Positions 26,411 through 37,053 of a stretch of DNA of 64,000 nucleotides are shown piece after piece. Each line of letters starts with the position of its first letter. Position 1 is the stretch's first letter. The position numbers and the translations under genes were made by a program. The stretch is taken from positions 6,014,001-6,078,000 of the forward strand of contig NZ_JBCJKP010000001.1 in the NCBI RefSeq assembly GCF_039503195.1, read 5' to 3'. This DNA comes from Streptomyces mirabilis. GTDB lineage: Bacteria > Actinomycetota > Actinomycetes > Streptomycetales > Streptomycetaceae. Under the pieces are notes generated by a model. The model made no database searches. It had not been told where the DNA came from and saw only the letters and a list, made by a program, of their open reading frames with translations.

Positions 26411-26857
26411 ATGGGAGTAAGTGCAGAGGTACCCACCGACACCCCGGCCGCGTCCGAGCCTGCGGCCGTTTCCAAGTACGACACGGGCGAGGCGATGTGC
26501 CCGTACCGCCTCGTCCTGGAGCACGTCACCAGCCGCTGGGGTGTGCTCGTACTGATCGAACTCCTCGACCGTCCCTACCGCTTCAGCGAGCTGCGCCGGG
26601 CGATCGGCCGGGTCAGCGAGAAGATGCTCACCCAGACCCTCCAGACCCTGGAGCGCGACGGTCTTGTCCACCGTGACGCGAAGCCCGTGATCCCGCCCCG
26701 TGTCGACTACTCGCTCACCGAACTGGGCCGCGAGGCCGCCGAGCAGGTGCGCGCGCTGGCCGTGTGGACCAAGGACCGGATGGACGACGTGGAGAAGTCC
26801 CGCCACGCGTACGACGAGGCCCGGGTGTCAGCCACCCGGGCCCCTGGAACTTCCTGA
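26411..26857 (+). CDS. HxlR-family transcriptional regulator
   Basis: This is a 148-aa winged-helix DNA-binding protein. The conserved early Cys is in EAMCPYRLVLEHVTSRWGVL, followed by RFSELRRAIGRVSEKMLTQTL (recognition helix region) and VPPRVDYSLTELGREAAEQV-like wing sequence (here IPPRVDYSLTELG). No ribosome site precedes ATG 26411, so the mRNA is probably leaderless. The Cys may sense quinones or aldehydes, as in QorR/HypR. It likely represses itself and the divergent NmrA-like gene. Confidence 0.92.
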   Translation: MGVSAEVPTDTPAASEPAAVSKYDTGEAMCPYRLVLEHVTSRWGVLVLIELLDRPYRFSELRRAIGRVSEKMLTQTLQTLERDGLVHRDAKPVIPPRVDYSLTELGREAAEQVRALAVWTKDRMDDVEKSRHAYDEARVSATRAPGTS

Positions 26858-26888
26858 GCGCCTCGAACGCGTCGAACGGACGGCTCGC

Positions 26889-27960
26889 TCAGCCGACGAC
26901 CGTCCAGGTGTCCCCGCCCGCGAGGAGCGTGGCGAGGTCGCCCTTGCCGTGCTGTTCGATGGCCGTGTCGAGCTGGTCGGCCATCTGGGTGTCGTAGACC
27001 GGCCGCTCCACGGAGCGCAGGACGCCGATCGGGGTGTGGTGCAGGGTGTCCGGGTCGGCCAGCCGGGAGAGGGCGAAGGCCGTGGTCGGGGACGCGGAGT
27101 GGGCGTCGTGGACCAGCACCTGTGCCTCGTTCTCCGGGGTGACGGTGACGACCTTCAGGTCACCGGTCAGCTGATCCCGTACGACACCCTTGGCGCGGTC
27201 CGCGCCGAAGCGGATCTGCTGCCCGTGTTCGAGCCGGATCACCGCCTCCTCGGCCTGCTGCTTGTCCTTGAGGGCCTCGAAGGCGCCGTCGTTGAAGATG
27301 TTGCAGTTCTGGTAGATCTCCACCAGCGCCGTGCCCGGGTGGGCGGCGGCCTGCCGCAGTACGTCCGTGAGGTGCTTGCGGTCGGAGTCCACGGTCCGGG
27401 CCACGAAGGACGCCTCCGCGCCGATGGCCAGGGACACCGGGTTGAAGGGCGCGTCCAGCGAGCCCATCGGCGTCGACTTGGTGATCTTGCCGACCTCGGA
27501 GGTCGGTGAGTACTGCCCCTTGGTGAGGCCGTAGATCCGGTTGTTGAACAAAAGGATCTTCAGGTTCACGTTGCGGCGCAGCGCGTGGATCAGGTGGTTG
27601 CCGCCGATGGAGAGGGCGTCCCCGTCACCGGTCACCACCCACACGCTCAGGTCCCGCCTGCTGGAGGCGAGGCCCGTCGCGATGGCGGGCGCGCGGCCGT
27701 GGATGGAGTGCATGCCGTACGTGTTCATGTAGTACGGGAAGCGGGACGAGCACCCGATGCCCGACACGAAGACGATGTTCTCCTTGGCCAGGCCGAGCTC
27801 GGGCATGAAACCCTGTACGGCGGCCAGGACCGCGTAGTCACCGCAACCGGGGCACCAGCGCACTTCCTGATCGGACTTGAAGTCCTTCATGGACTGCCTG
27901 GCCTCGGCCTTGGGCACCAGAGTGAGGGCCTCGATCGTGTCCGCGCTTCCTGTGGACGTC

Positions 27961-27968
<8 letters not shown>
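26889..27968 (-). CDS. korB: 2-oxoacid:ferredoxin oxidoreductase, beta subunit
   Basis: This is the thiamine-diphosphate-binding subunit (359 aa) of a 2-oxoacid:ferredoxin oxidoreductase, probably for 2-oxoglutarate. It converts a 2-oxoacid and CoA to acyl-CoA, CO2 and reduced ferredoxin. It shows WCPGCGDYAVLAAVQ (Fe-S/ThDP ligand region), GIGCSSRFPYYMNTYG, and the ThDP/Mg motif VVTGDGDALSIGGNH...NNRIYGLTKGQ. ATG 27968 overlaps the end of korA by eight bases. No ferredoxin gene is adjacent. Confidence 0.95.
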
Positions 27969-29892
<1,924 letters not shown>

Positions 29893-30215
29893 TTAACTGG
29901 ACCTCCTTCGAGGCGGCTGTCTGGGAGCGGCCTTCCCGCAGGCCTTCCCGGGATCAACCCTACGTCTGTAAGGGTCGCCTTCCCTCGGGCGTTCGCATGA
30001 TGGACACCATTTTGAGATGGTTCGACGCCCTGACTTGTCATGACTTACTCGCCCCCGACGCTGCTCTGGAAGACGCTTCTACCTCATCCTTTGGTTCTCG
30101 TGCCGGTCTCGCGCCGCTCTGGTGCCGTGTCGGGGCCCCTGTCCTTCGAGGGCGATTCCGTTCGGCCGACCCAGTGCGTTCGGCTGCCCCAGTGTCAGTT
30201 CCTAGTGTCAGTCCC
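29893..30215. other. korAB upstream region, no gene seen
   Basis: This stretch should hold the korAB promoter (minus strand). Visible details are a CCCTACGTCTGTAAGGG dyad near 29958-29974 and two copies of AGTGTCAGTYCC at about 30188-30212, close to the end of the response-regulator gene. No open frame here is convincing. Confidence 0.4.
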
Positions 30216-30887
30216 TCAGGAGTTCAGATAGGTGAGGACCGCGAGAACACGCCGATGATCGCCGTCGCTCGGGGAAAGCCCGAGTTTCAGGAAGATATTG
30301 CTGACGTGTTTCTCGACCGCTCCGTCACTCACCACGAGCTGCCGTGCGATCGCCGAGTTGGTGCGTCCCTCGGCCATAAGTCCTAGGACCTCCCGCTCCC
30401 GCGGGGTGAGCCCGGCCAGTACGTCCTGCTTACGACTGCGGCCGAGCAGCTGCGCGACCACCTCCGGGTCCAGAGCGGTACCCCCCTGGGCCACCCGCAC
30501 CACCGCGTCCACGAACTCGCGCACCTCCGCGACGCGGTCCTTGAGCAGGTAGCCGACGCCACGGCTCGAACCGGCCAGCAGTTCGGTGGCGTAGCGCTCC
30601 TCCACGTACTGCGACAGCACCAGCACCCCCACCCCCGGGTGCTGCTTGCGCAGCTGCACGGCCGCCTTCACACCCTCGTCGGTGTGCGTCGGTGGCATCC
30701 GTACGTCGGCGACCACGACGTCCGGCAGCGAGTCCTGGGCCGCCAGGTCGGTGATGGTCTTGATCAGCGCGTCGCCGTCTCCGACACCGGCCACGACGTC
30801 GTGCCCGCGGTCGGTCAACAACCGGGTCAGGCCCTCCCTGAGCAGCACTGAATCCTCGGCGATGACCACCCGCACCCTGTCCTCCAC
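30216..30887 (-). CDS. LuxR/NarL-family response regulator
   Basis: This is a 223-aa two-component response regulator. The receiver domain has RVVIAEDSVLLREGL (acidic pocket), the phospho-acceptor Asp in VVVADVRMPP, a Ser-type switch in LVLSQYVEERYA and the Lys in GYLLKDRV. The HTH is LTPREREVLGLMAEGRTNSAIARQL. GTG 30887 (VEDRVRVV) is chosen. GTG 30875, with GGAGGACAG upstream, is a strong alternative. The longer frame to 31001 enters repeat DNA. The two downstream-oriented kinases on the same strand are its probable partners. Confidence 0.92.
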   Translation of the reverse strand: MEDRVRVVIAEDSVLLREGLTRLLTDRGHDVVAGVGDGDALIKTITDLAAQDSLPDVVVADVRMPPTHTDEGVKAAVQLRKQHPGVGVLVLSQYVEERYATELLAGSSRGVGYLLKDRVAEVREFVDAVVRVAQGGTALDPEVVAQLLGRSRKQDVLAGLTPREREVLGLMAEGRTNSAIARQLVVSDGAVEKHVSNIFLKLGLSPSDGDHRRVLAVLTYLNS

Positions 30888-31326
30888 GATTCTCGGCCCC
30901 CCACACCATTCCCCGACCCACCTCGGCCGCGTCCCCGCCCATACATCAGCCCACAGCATCCCAGCATTCGGACCCACCCGCCCCCGAGCAAGGGGAACCA
31001 AGGGGAATCAGGGGGAGGGGGAAGGAGAGGGATGGGGGAATGCGGGGGCGCACTTTTGGCTCCGGGGTGGGGATTAGGGGGCGGGGAATTTCGGGCTGAC
31101 GGAGGGGAGCGGGGGAGCGGGGGCAGGGGGCGGGGGCGGAGCCCCGTGGGGGTGAGGGGCAGCTGCCCGGCGGGGGCCAGGGGCAGCACCCGCGATGGGG
31201 TCGGGGGCAGCACCCGCGATGGGGCGCAGGGGCGGAGCCCCGCCGGGGGGGGGCGGGGGCGGAGCCTCCGGGGATGGGACGGGTAGGGGCGGCGGGGGCG
31301 AGAAACACCCCACCCCCCACCCCCGC
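30888..31326. repeat. GC-rich low-complexity repeat region
   Basis: This is a strand-asymmetric G-rich block (30990-31280) containing GGGGCGGAGCCCCG palindromes and two direct copies of GGGGCAGCACCCGCGATGGGG. It separates the response regulator from the first kinase. The palindromes match, in reverse, those at 5305-5545. No gene is supported. Confidence 0.6.
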
Positions 31327-32682
31327 TCACCCCCGCCAGGGCAACTCCGCAGTAATCCGACTGGGCCCACCCACAGGAGAGTCCACCACCAGAACCCCGT
31401 CCACGGCATCGAGCCGCTCCGCCAGCCCCGCGAGCCCGGACCCGCGGGAGACATCGGCCCCACCCACACCATCGTCGACGACCTGAAGCATCAACCGGTT
31501 CTCGACCCGCCACACATCGACCGTGGCCCGCGTCGCCCGCGCATGCTTGCTGATGTTCTGCAGCAGCTCGGAGACGGTGAAGTACGCGATCCCCTCGATC
31601 GCCGGCGCCGGCCGAGCCGGAAGATCCACATCCACCTGCACCGGCACGGTGCACCGCGAGGCCACGGAGGACAGCGCCGCATCCAGCCCCCGATCGGTCA
31701 GCACGGCCGGATGAATCCCCCGCGCCAGATCCCGCAGCTCCTGCAACGCCGTCTTCACCTCACCGTGTGCCTCGTCCACCATCCGTGCCGCGGCCTGCGG
31801 ATCCTCGGTGAGCTTCTCCTTGGCAAGCCCGAGCCCCATCGCGAGATTGACGAGCCGAGCCTGCGCCCCGTCGTGCAGATCCCGCTCGATGCGCCGCAGG
31901 TCCGCCGCGGCCGTGTCGACCACGACCCCCCGGTCCGACTCCAGCTCGACCACCCGGCTCGCCAGCCGCGACGGTCCGAGCAGCCCCGCCACCATCACCC
32001 GGTCCACCATGGTCAGCGCCCGCACGATCCACGGCGTGGCCATCGTGATCAGCAGCCCCAGCAGCGCGGTGACGGTGATCTCGAACGGGTTGTCCAGGTA
32101 GATGCGGTGCATGCCGTCGCCGTAGAGCTGGAGGCCGCCCTGCCCGCCGTACACCGGGAAGAGCCAGAACCACAGCGGATACGTCAGCATCGCCCAGCCG
32201 TACGCCCAGAAGTTCAGCGCCACCACGAACGAGAACACCGACCACGGGAACTGCACCACCGAGTACAGCAGATGCCGCCACGCCGAACCGCTCTTCAGGA
32301 GCGCCCCCATCCATGCCAGCGCCCCCTGCTTGCGCACCCGCAGGGGCTCCGGCGCGGCCACGTCGATCCCGAGCAACCCGCGCGCCCGCGCCCGCTCCAG
32401 CGCGCCGAACCCGCGGACGCCGGCGAGGGCCGCGGCGAGCACCGGGATCCCCAGGAAGGTGATCAGCAGGCCCATGCCGAGCGAGAACATCGTGACGGCG
32501 AACGTGAACATGAGGATGCCGACCGGCAGGCCCGACATCACGTAACCGAACTCGCGCCAGCTGCGCGCCTCGATCGGCGCCCGCAGCGGTGCAGGGAGGC
32601 GGTGCCGCCGCTCCTCGGCACCCGCCTGGTGGAATCCGGGCCCGCTCGGGTACCCGTACCCCTGTCCGTACTCCGTCGCCAT
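31327..32682 (-). CDS. Sensor histidine kinase (NarL/DesK type), paralogue 1
   Basis: This is a 451-aa membrane sensor kinase. The N-terminal Gly/Tyr-rich tail is followed by a Sensor-type membrane domain with about four hydrophobic segments (LPVGILMFTFAVTMFSLGMG, GLLITFLGIPVLAAALAGV, FSFVVALNFWAYGW and TVTALLGLLITMA). HisKA_3 has the phospho-accepting His in RRIERDLHDGAQARLVNLA. The ATPase domain shows the N box (SELLQNISKHARA) and DDGVGGAD. ATG 32682 is used. The longer frame from 32757 lacks a site. About 60% of the catalytic half matches the second kinase at 33021. Confidence 0.92.
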   Translation of the reverse strand: MATEYGQGYGYPSGPGFHQAGAEERRHRLPAPLRAPIEARSWREFGYVMSGLPVGILMFTFAVTMFSLGMGLLITFLGIPVLAAALAGVRGFGALERARARGLLGIDVAAPEPLRVRKQGALAWMGALLKSGSAWRHLLYSVVQFPWSVFSFVVALNFWAYGWAMLTYPLWFWLFPVYGGQGGLQLYGDGMHRIYLDNPFEITVTALLGLLITMATPWIVRALTMVDRVMVAGLLGPSRLASRVVELESDRGVVVDTAAADLRRIERDLHDGAQARLVNLAMGLGLAKEKLTEDPQAAARMVDEAHGEVKTALQELRDLARGIHPAVLTDRGLDAALSSVASRCTVPVQVDVDLPARPAPAIEGIAYFTVSELLQNISKHARATRATVDVWRVENRLMLQVVDDGVGGADVSRGSGLAGLAERLDAVDGVLVVDSPVGGPSRITAELPWRG

Positions 32683-32834
32683 CGGTCTCGTCCGTTCTGC
32701 TCGTCCTGCCCGTCGGTTCGTACTCCCACCCTGCTGTTCTCGGCCCTTGCCGACCATGGAGCGGGTCGGCGTCTTGGGACGGGGGTTTTCCCTACCTCGA
32801 AGCCGGACGGAAGCCGCTTGCCGACGGCCCCGTC

Positions 32835-32979
32835 AGGGCGGCCCCGTCAAGGCGGACCCGTCAAGGCAGAGCAGCCGTCAAGGCAGACCCATCAAGGCGG
32901 ACGCACCAAGGCGGACGCACCAAGGCGGACGCACCAAGGCGGACGCACCAAGGCGGACCCGTCGAGGCGGACCCGCACA
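32835..32979. repeat. 14-bp minisatellite between the paired kinases
   Basis: About ten copies of a 14-bp unit, AAGGCGGACGCACC and variants ending CCCGTC or CCCATC, include at least three identical units in tandem. One irregular 17-bp copy interrupts the series. The array occupies much of the gap between the two kinase genes, after the end of 33021-34322. Confidence 0.85.
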
Positions 32980-33020
32980 GGTCACCCCCATAGGCCGCCC
33001 CGTCAGCCCCGTCAGCCCCG

Positions 33021-34322
33021 TCAGCCCCGCCCGACCCCCCGGTCCCGCCAAGGCAGCTCCGCCGTGATGGTGGTCGGGCCGCCGGGCGGTGAGTCGATGA
33101 CGAACAGCCCGTCCACCGCGCCCAGCCGGTCCGCGAGCCCCGCCATCCCCGTACCGCCGTCGAGGGCGGCCCCCCCGCGTCCGTCGTCCTGGACCTGTAT
33201 GAGCAGCCGCGCGTCCGTCCGCCACACGTCGACGGACGCGGAGCGCGCCCCGCTGTGCTTGCTGACGTTCTGCAACAGCTCGGACACGGTGAAGTAGGCG
33301 ATGCCCTCGATGGCGGCGGCCGGTCTCGTCGGGAGGTCGGCCGTCACCTTCACCGGCACGGTGCAGCGCGAGGCGATCGACGACAGCGCCGCGTCGAGGC
33401 CCCGGTCGGTGAGGACCGCGGGATGGATGCCGCGGGCCAGATCGCGCAGCTCCTGCAGGGCCAGCTTCACCTCGCCGTGCGCCTCGTCGACCATGGCCGC
33501 GACGGTCTCGTCGGCCTGCCCCTCGAGGATCTTCTCCTTGGCGAGCCCGAGCCCCATCGCGAGGTTGACGAGCCGGGCCTGCGCCCCGTCGTGCAGGTCG
33601 CGTTCGATGCGCCGCAGGTCCGCCGCGGCCGTGTCGACCACGACCCCCCGGTCCGACTCCAGCTCGGCGATGCGCCGCTCCAACTCGTCCGAGGGCGACA
33701 GCAGCCCACGCACCATGGCCCGGTCGACGTTCGTCAGCCCCCGCGCGAGGAACGGCAGCACCGGCCACAGCAGGAACAACGACGTCAGCGTGACCGTGAA
33801 CGTGACGATCCCCCACGGCAGCCGGATGAAGTCGTACAGCATGGTCCGCCAGGCCACCGGGTCCCGCAGGCTCGACCACAACCAGGGGAAGAAGCCCGTC
33901 CCGCGCACCGGCATCGGGCTCGGCTCGTCGATCCGCACGCCGAGCAGCTTGCGCGCCCGCGCCCGCTCCATCCGGCCCAGCAGCCGCGTGCCCCGCAGCC
34001 CGCCCGCGAGCAGCGGCAGCCCGATCGCCGTCACGGCCAGCCCCGCGCCCGTGGAGACGAGCGTCACGACGTACACGAAGCCGAAGATCGAGACCGGCAG
34101 GTTGGCGAGGAGGTGCGCGATCTCCTTCCACGTCTGCCGGCCGAGCGCGAAGCGTGGGGGAGGCAGCCGGTCGCTGTCGGCCGACTCGTCCGGTACGTCT
34201 TGTGCATCTGGTACATCCGGTACACCCCGTATGTCCGGGGCTTGCGGCGTGTCCGACGGGCCGAGGGGGCCGAGGGGGCCGAGGGGGCCGAGGGGGCCGA
34301 CAGGGGTGATGCGTTCGGTCAT
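33021..34322 (-). CDS. Sensor histidine kinase (NarL/DesK type), paralogue 2
   Basis: This is a 433-aa sensor kinase of the same architecture as the gene at 31327. The N-terminus carries a GPLGPLGPLGPLGP repeat encoded by a 9-bp tandem array. Four hydrophobic segments follow, including SIFGFVYVVTLVSTGAGLAV and IVTFTVTLTSLFLLWPVLPF. HisKA_3 is RRIERDLHDGAQARLVNLA and the ATPase has SELLQNVSKHSGA and DDGRGGAA. Long identical stretches with paralogue 1 around the His and the LTDRGLDAALSS segment indicate duplication. ATG 34322 lacks a strong ribosome site. It is divergent from nuoA2. Confidence 0.92.
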   Translation of the reverse strand: MTERITPVGPLGPLGPLGPLGPSDTPQAPDIRGVPDVPDAQDVPDESADSDRLPPPRFALGRQTWKEIAHLLANLPVSIFGFVYVVTLVSTGAGLAVTAIGLPLLAGGLRGTRLLGRMERARARKLLGVRIDEPSPMPVRGTGFFPWLWSSLRDPVAWRTMLYDFIRLPWGIVTFTVTLTSLFLLWPVLPFLARGLTNVDRAMVRGLLSPSDELERRIAELESDRGVVVDTAAADLRRIERDLHDGAQARLVNLAMGLGLAKEKILEGQADETVAAMVDEAHGEVKLALQELRDLARGIHPAVLTDRGLDAALSSIASRCTVPVKVTADLPTRPAAAIEGIAYFTVSELLQNVSKHSGARSASVDVWRTDARLLIQVQDDGRGGAALDGGTGMAGLADRLGAVDGLFVIDSPPGGPTTITAELPWRDRGVGRG

Positions 34323-34584
34323 ATTCGCTAGCCTGCCCGGCGGCGGGCCGTCGCGCCATGAGGTCGACCGCCACGATCCACTGGGGAAAACCCCACCCCT
34401 TGAGGTGAAAGCGAAGGCCGCCGCGCGGTGTACCTGGATGTGCTCGCGAGGTGAAATGGGAAGTGACCGCGAGGTGCGGACGGGAACCCGGTGACACGTG
34501 AGCCGGGCGAGTGCGCGAACCCGGCGACGGGCGAGGCGGACGAGTCCCTGACATGTCCCCGATAGCCAATGCGTGACGGGCTGC

Positions 34585-34612
34585 TTACCGTCTCTTTAGC
34601 AGGCCCTAGACT
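34585..34612 (+). promoter_or_regulatory. Candidate vegetative promoter of the second nuo operon
   Basis: TTACCG (34585-34590) and TAGACT (34607-34612) are 16 bp apart, about 90 bp before nuoA2. The rest of 34323-34704 holds no gene. It contains several GAGGTGAAA-like words (34400-34460) of unknown meaning. Confidence 0.4.
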
Positions 34613-34704
34613 CCCGTCCGTACAGATCGTCGAACGGGGCGCATCACAGCGTGCGCGACGGGGCGCGCGCCGGGCGCAACGAGGTCAGGGAGTGAGGGGC
34701 TGAC

Positions 34705-35118
34705 GTGTCGGAACCGACCGTTGTCACGGCAACCGGGGCCGTCGTCGCGGCGGGCTACTTCCAGTCGTACTCGGTCGTCGGACTGCTCGTCGTCGTCGGC
34801 GTGCTCTTCGTCGCCGTCGCCTTCGGGGCGGGCCGTCTGCTGCGGCCGGTGGTCCCGACCCCCGAGAAACTCCTGACATACGAGTGCGGCGTCGACCCCG
34901 TCGGCGAGGGCTGGGCCCACACGCAGGTCCGCTACTACGTCTACGCCTTCCTCTACGTCATCTTCGCCGTCGACTCGATCTTCCTCTTCCCTTGGGCGAC
35001 CGTCTTCGCCGCGCCCGGCTACGGCGCGGCCACCCTCGTGGAGATGTTCATCTTCCTCGGCTTCCTGGCCGTGGGCCTGCTGTACGCATACAAGAAGGGC
35101 GTCCTGACATGGACGTGA
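34705..35118 (+). CDS. nuoA: NADH-quinone oxidoreductase subunit A (second cluster)
   Basis: This is a small complex I membrane subunit, 137 aa, with three hydrophobic helices. It shows the conserved [12 protein letters not shown] loop and [21 protein letters not shown]. The GTG start at 34705 follows GAGGGG. It is the first gene of a ten-gene operon lacking nuoD, E, F and G. The stop overlaps nuoB by ten bases. Confidence 0.95.
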   Translation: MSEPTVVTATGAVVAAGYFQSYSVVGLLVVVGVLFVAVAFGAGRLLRPVVPTPEKLLTYECGVDPVGEGWAHTQVRYYVYAFLYVIFAVDSIFLFPWATVFAAPGYGAATLVEMFIFLGFLAVGLLYAYKKGVLTWT

Positions 35119-35777
35119 CCCCCTCGGACGTGACCCCCTCGACGCCCTCCGAACCGGCGCCGCTGCCCGAACCGGTGCTGCCCGAACCGGTGGTGCTTCC
35201 CGAGCAGGTGCTGCTTCCCGAGCCGAAGCGGCTCGGCGTGCTCTCCCGGCTGGCCCCGGAGCCGATGAAGGTGGTCCTGAACTGGGGCCGCCGCTACTCG
35301 CTCTGGGTCTTCAACTTCGGCCTCGCCTGCTGCGCGATCGAGTTCATCGCCGCGTCGATGGCCCGCCACGACTTCATCCGGCTCGGCGTGATCCCGTTCG
35401 CGCCGGGTCCGCGCCAGGCCGACCTGATGGTCGTCTCCGGCACGGTCACGGACAAGATGGCCCCGGCCGTCAAGCGTCTCTACGAGCAGATGCCCGAGCC
35501 GAAGTACGTCATCTCCTTCGGTGCGTGCTCCAACTGCGGCGGCCCGTACTGGGACTCCTACTCCGTCACCAAGGGCGTCGACCAGATCATCCCGGTGGAC
35601 GTCTACGTCCCCGGGTGCCCGCCCCGCCCCGAAGCGCTGCTGCAGGGCATCCTCAAGCTCCAGGAGAAGATCGCCCGGGAGTCGCTGGGGGAGCGCTACA
35701 GCTCCTCGCCGCGTCCGTCGGCCGCCGCCCTGCAGAGCGACCTGGTGCGTCCGCCCGCCGTGGGGGAGGACCGATGA
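35109..35777 (+). CDS. nuoB: NADH-quinone oxidoreductase subunit B (second cluster)
   Basis: This is the peripheral-arm subunit holding cluster N2, which passes electrons to quinone; 222 aa. The four cluster Cys are present: [10 protein letters not shown] (adjacent pair), GACSNCGG and [12 protein letters not shown]. The first 40 residues are a Pro/Leu/Glu repeat (PEPV and PLPE units) not seen in ordinary NuoB. The C-terminus adds a Ser/Pro tail. ATG 35109 lies within the end of nuoA. The stop overlaps nuoC (ATGA). With an intact N2 site it should be redox-active. Confidence 0.94.
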   Translation: MDVTPSDVTPSTPSEPAPLPEPVLPEPVVLPEQVLLPEPKRLGVLSRLAPEPMKVVLNWGRRYSLWVFNFGLACCAIEFIAASMARHDFIRLGVIPFAPGPRQADLMVVSGTVTDKMAPAVKRLYEQMPEPKYVISFGACSNCGGPYWDSYSVTKGVDQIIPVDVYVPGCPPRPEALLQGILKLQEKIARESLGERYSSSPRPSAAALQSDLVRPPAVGEDR

Positions 35778-37053
35778 CCGTCGGCTGGCTCCCCGCCCCC
35801 GTCGAGGAGCTCTTCGGCCCGGAGGCCACGGCCGAGGAGTCGTACGAGGTCCTGACGGTCGACGTACCGCCGACCGCCTGGCTCCCCGCCCTGGAGACCG
35901 CGCGCGACTCGCTGGGCTGCACCTACTTCGACTGGCTGAGCGCCGTCGACGAACCCGGCACGGGCTTCCGCGTCGCCGCGCACGTGGTGGCGCTGTCTCC
36001 CGTACGCCGCCTCCTCGTCCGTACGACCGTCCCGCACTCGGCACCCGTCCTGGCCACGGCGGTCTCCGTGTACGCCGGCGCCGGCTGGCACGAGCGGGAG
36101 ACCCACGAGATGTTCGGCGTCACCTTCGAGGGCCACCCGGGCCTCGACCCCCTTCTTCTCCCCGAGGGCTTCGAAGGCCACCCCCTCCGCAAGGACTTCG
36201 TCCTCGCCGCCCGCGTCGCCAAGGCCTGGCCCGGGGCGAAGGAGCCGGGGGAGTCCGATCACGGTGGCCCCAAGCGCCGCCAGATGCTTCCGCCCGGCGT
36301 ACCCGACCCCAACGAATGGGGTCCCCTGAAGGGCCAGCTCCCCCGGCCCCCGCCCGCCCGGCGCGCGGAGCGGCCCGAGCCGCCGGCGATCGCCCGGTGC
36401 GGCGGGCCCGTACGGCGGGCGAGGGCTCGGCGAGCCAGACCACCACCACCGGCGACACGGGAACCGGTCCCGCCGCCGGTGCCGCCACTGCTGCCGCCGC
36501 CGGTGCGCAGGCCCCGACGCCCCCTCGCCGGGCGCGCAGCGCCGGCCAGGGCTCGGCCAGCCAGCGGGCCGAGGCCCCGGCCGCCGACGAACAGGCACCT
36601 TCGACGGCCGCCCCCGCGGCCCCGGGAACCGCCGAGCCGGCGCCTCCCGCCAGCCCCCGCCGTACGCGCAGCGCGAGCCAGGGCTCGGCGACACAAAGGG
36701 CACAGGCCACCGAGCAGCCGCCCGCTGCCGCGGCGCCGCGCAGCTCCGACGCCCCTTGGCACCACGCCCGCCCCGCGTTCGACGAGCAGGAGCAGGAGCC
36801 GAAGCCGAAGCCGGAGTCCAGGTCGGAGTCGGAGTCGGAGCCGGGGGCGACCCCGGAGCCCGCGGCTGCCCCGAACCCGGCACCCGAGGCCACCTCGAAA
36901 CCCCCGGCATCCCCTGATTCGGACTCCGATTCGGAGTCCGAATCGGGCTCCGGCTCGCACCCCGACTCCACCCCCGCTCCCGAAGACCCCGCTCCCGAAG
37001 GGCCCGCTCCCGAAGACCCCACCCCGAGAAACCCAGCCGGAGGCACGCAGTGA
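35774..37053 (+). CDS. nuoC: NADH-quinone oxidoreductase subunit C with long acidic tail, frameshifted
   Basis: The 30-kDa peripheral subunit core (residues 1-170) ends in the signature [16 protein letters not shown] and [10 protein letters not shown]. After [11 protein letters not shown] the frame is shifted at the C-run 36331-36335. One extra C leads into a roughly 235-residue tail rich in Ala/Pro with repeated (G/S)QGSASQ and (R)RARSAGQ-like units, then Glu/Ser/Pro/Asp-rich sequence. It ends at TGA 37051-37053, overlapping the nuoH GTG. The restored protein is 426 aa. Without the correction the frame would run 300 bp into nuoH, which is implausible. ATG 35774 follows GGGGGAGGA. Confidence 0.88.

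Noticed and set aside
32835..32979. Possible CRISPR array
   Set aside because: Repeats are 14 bp, contiguous and without unique spacers. The same holds for the arrays at 13449, 18720 and 58221.
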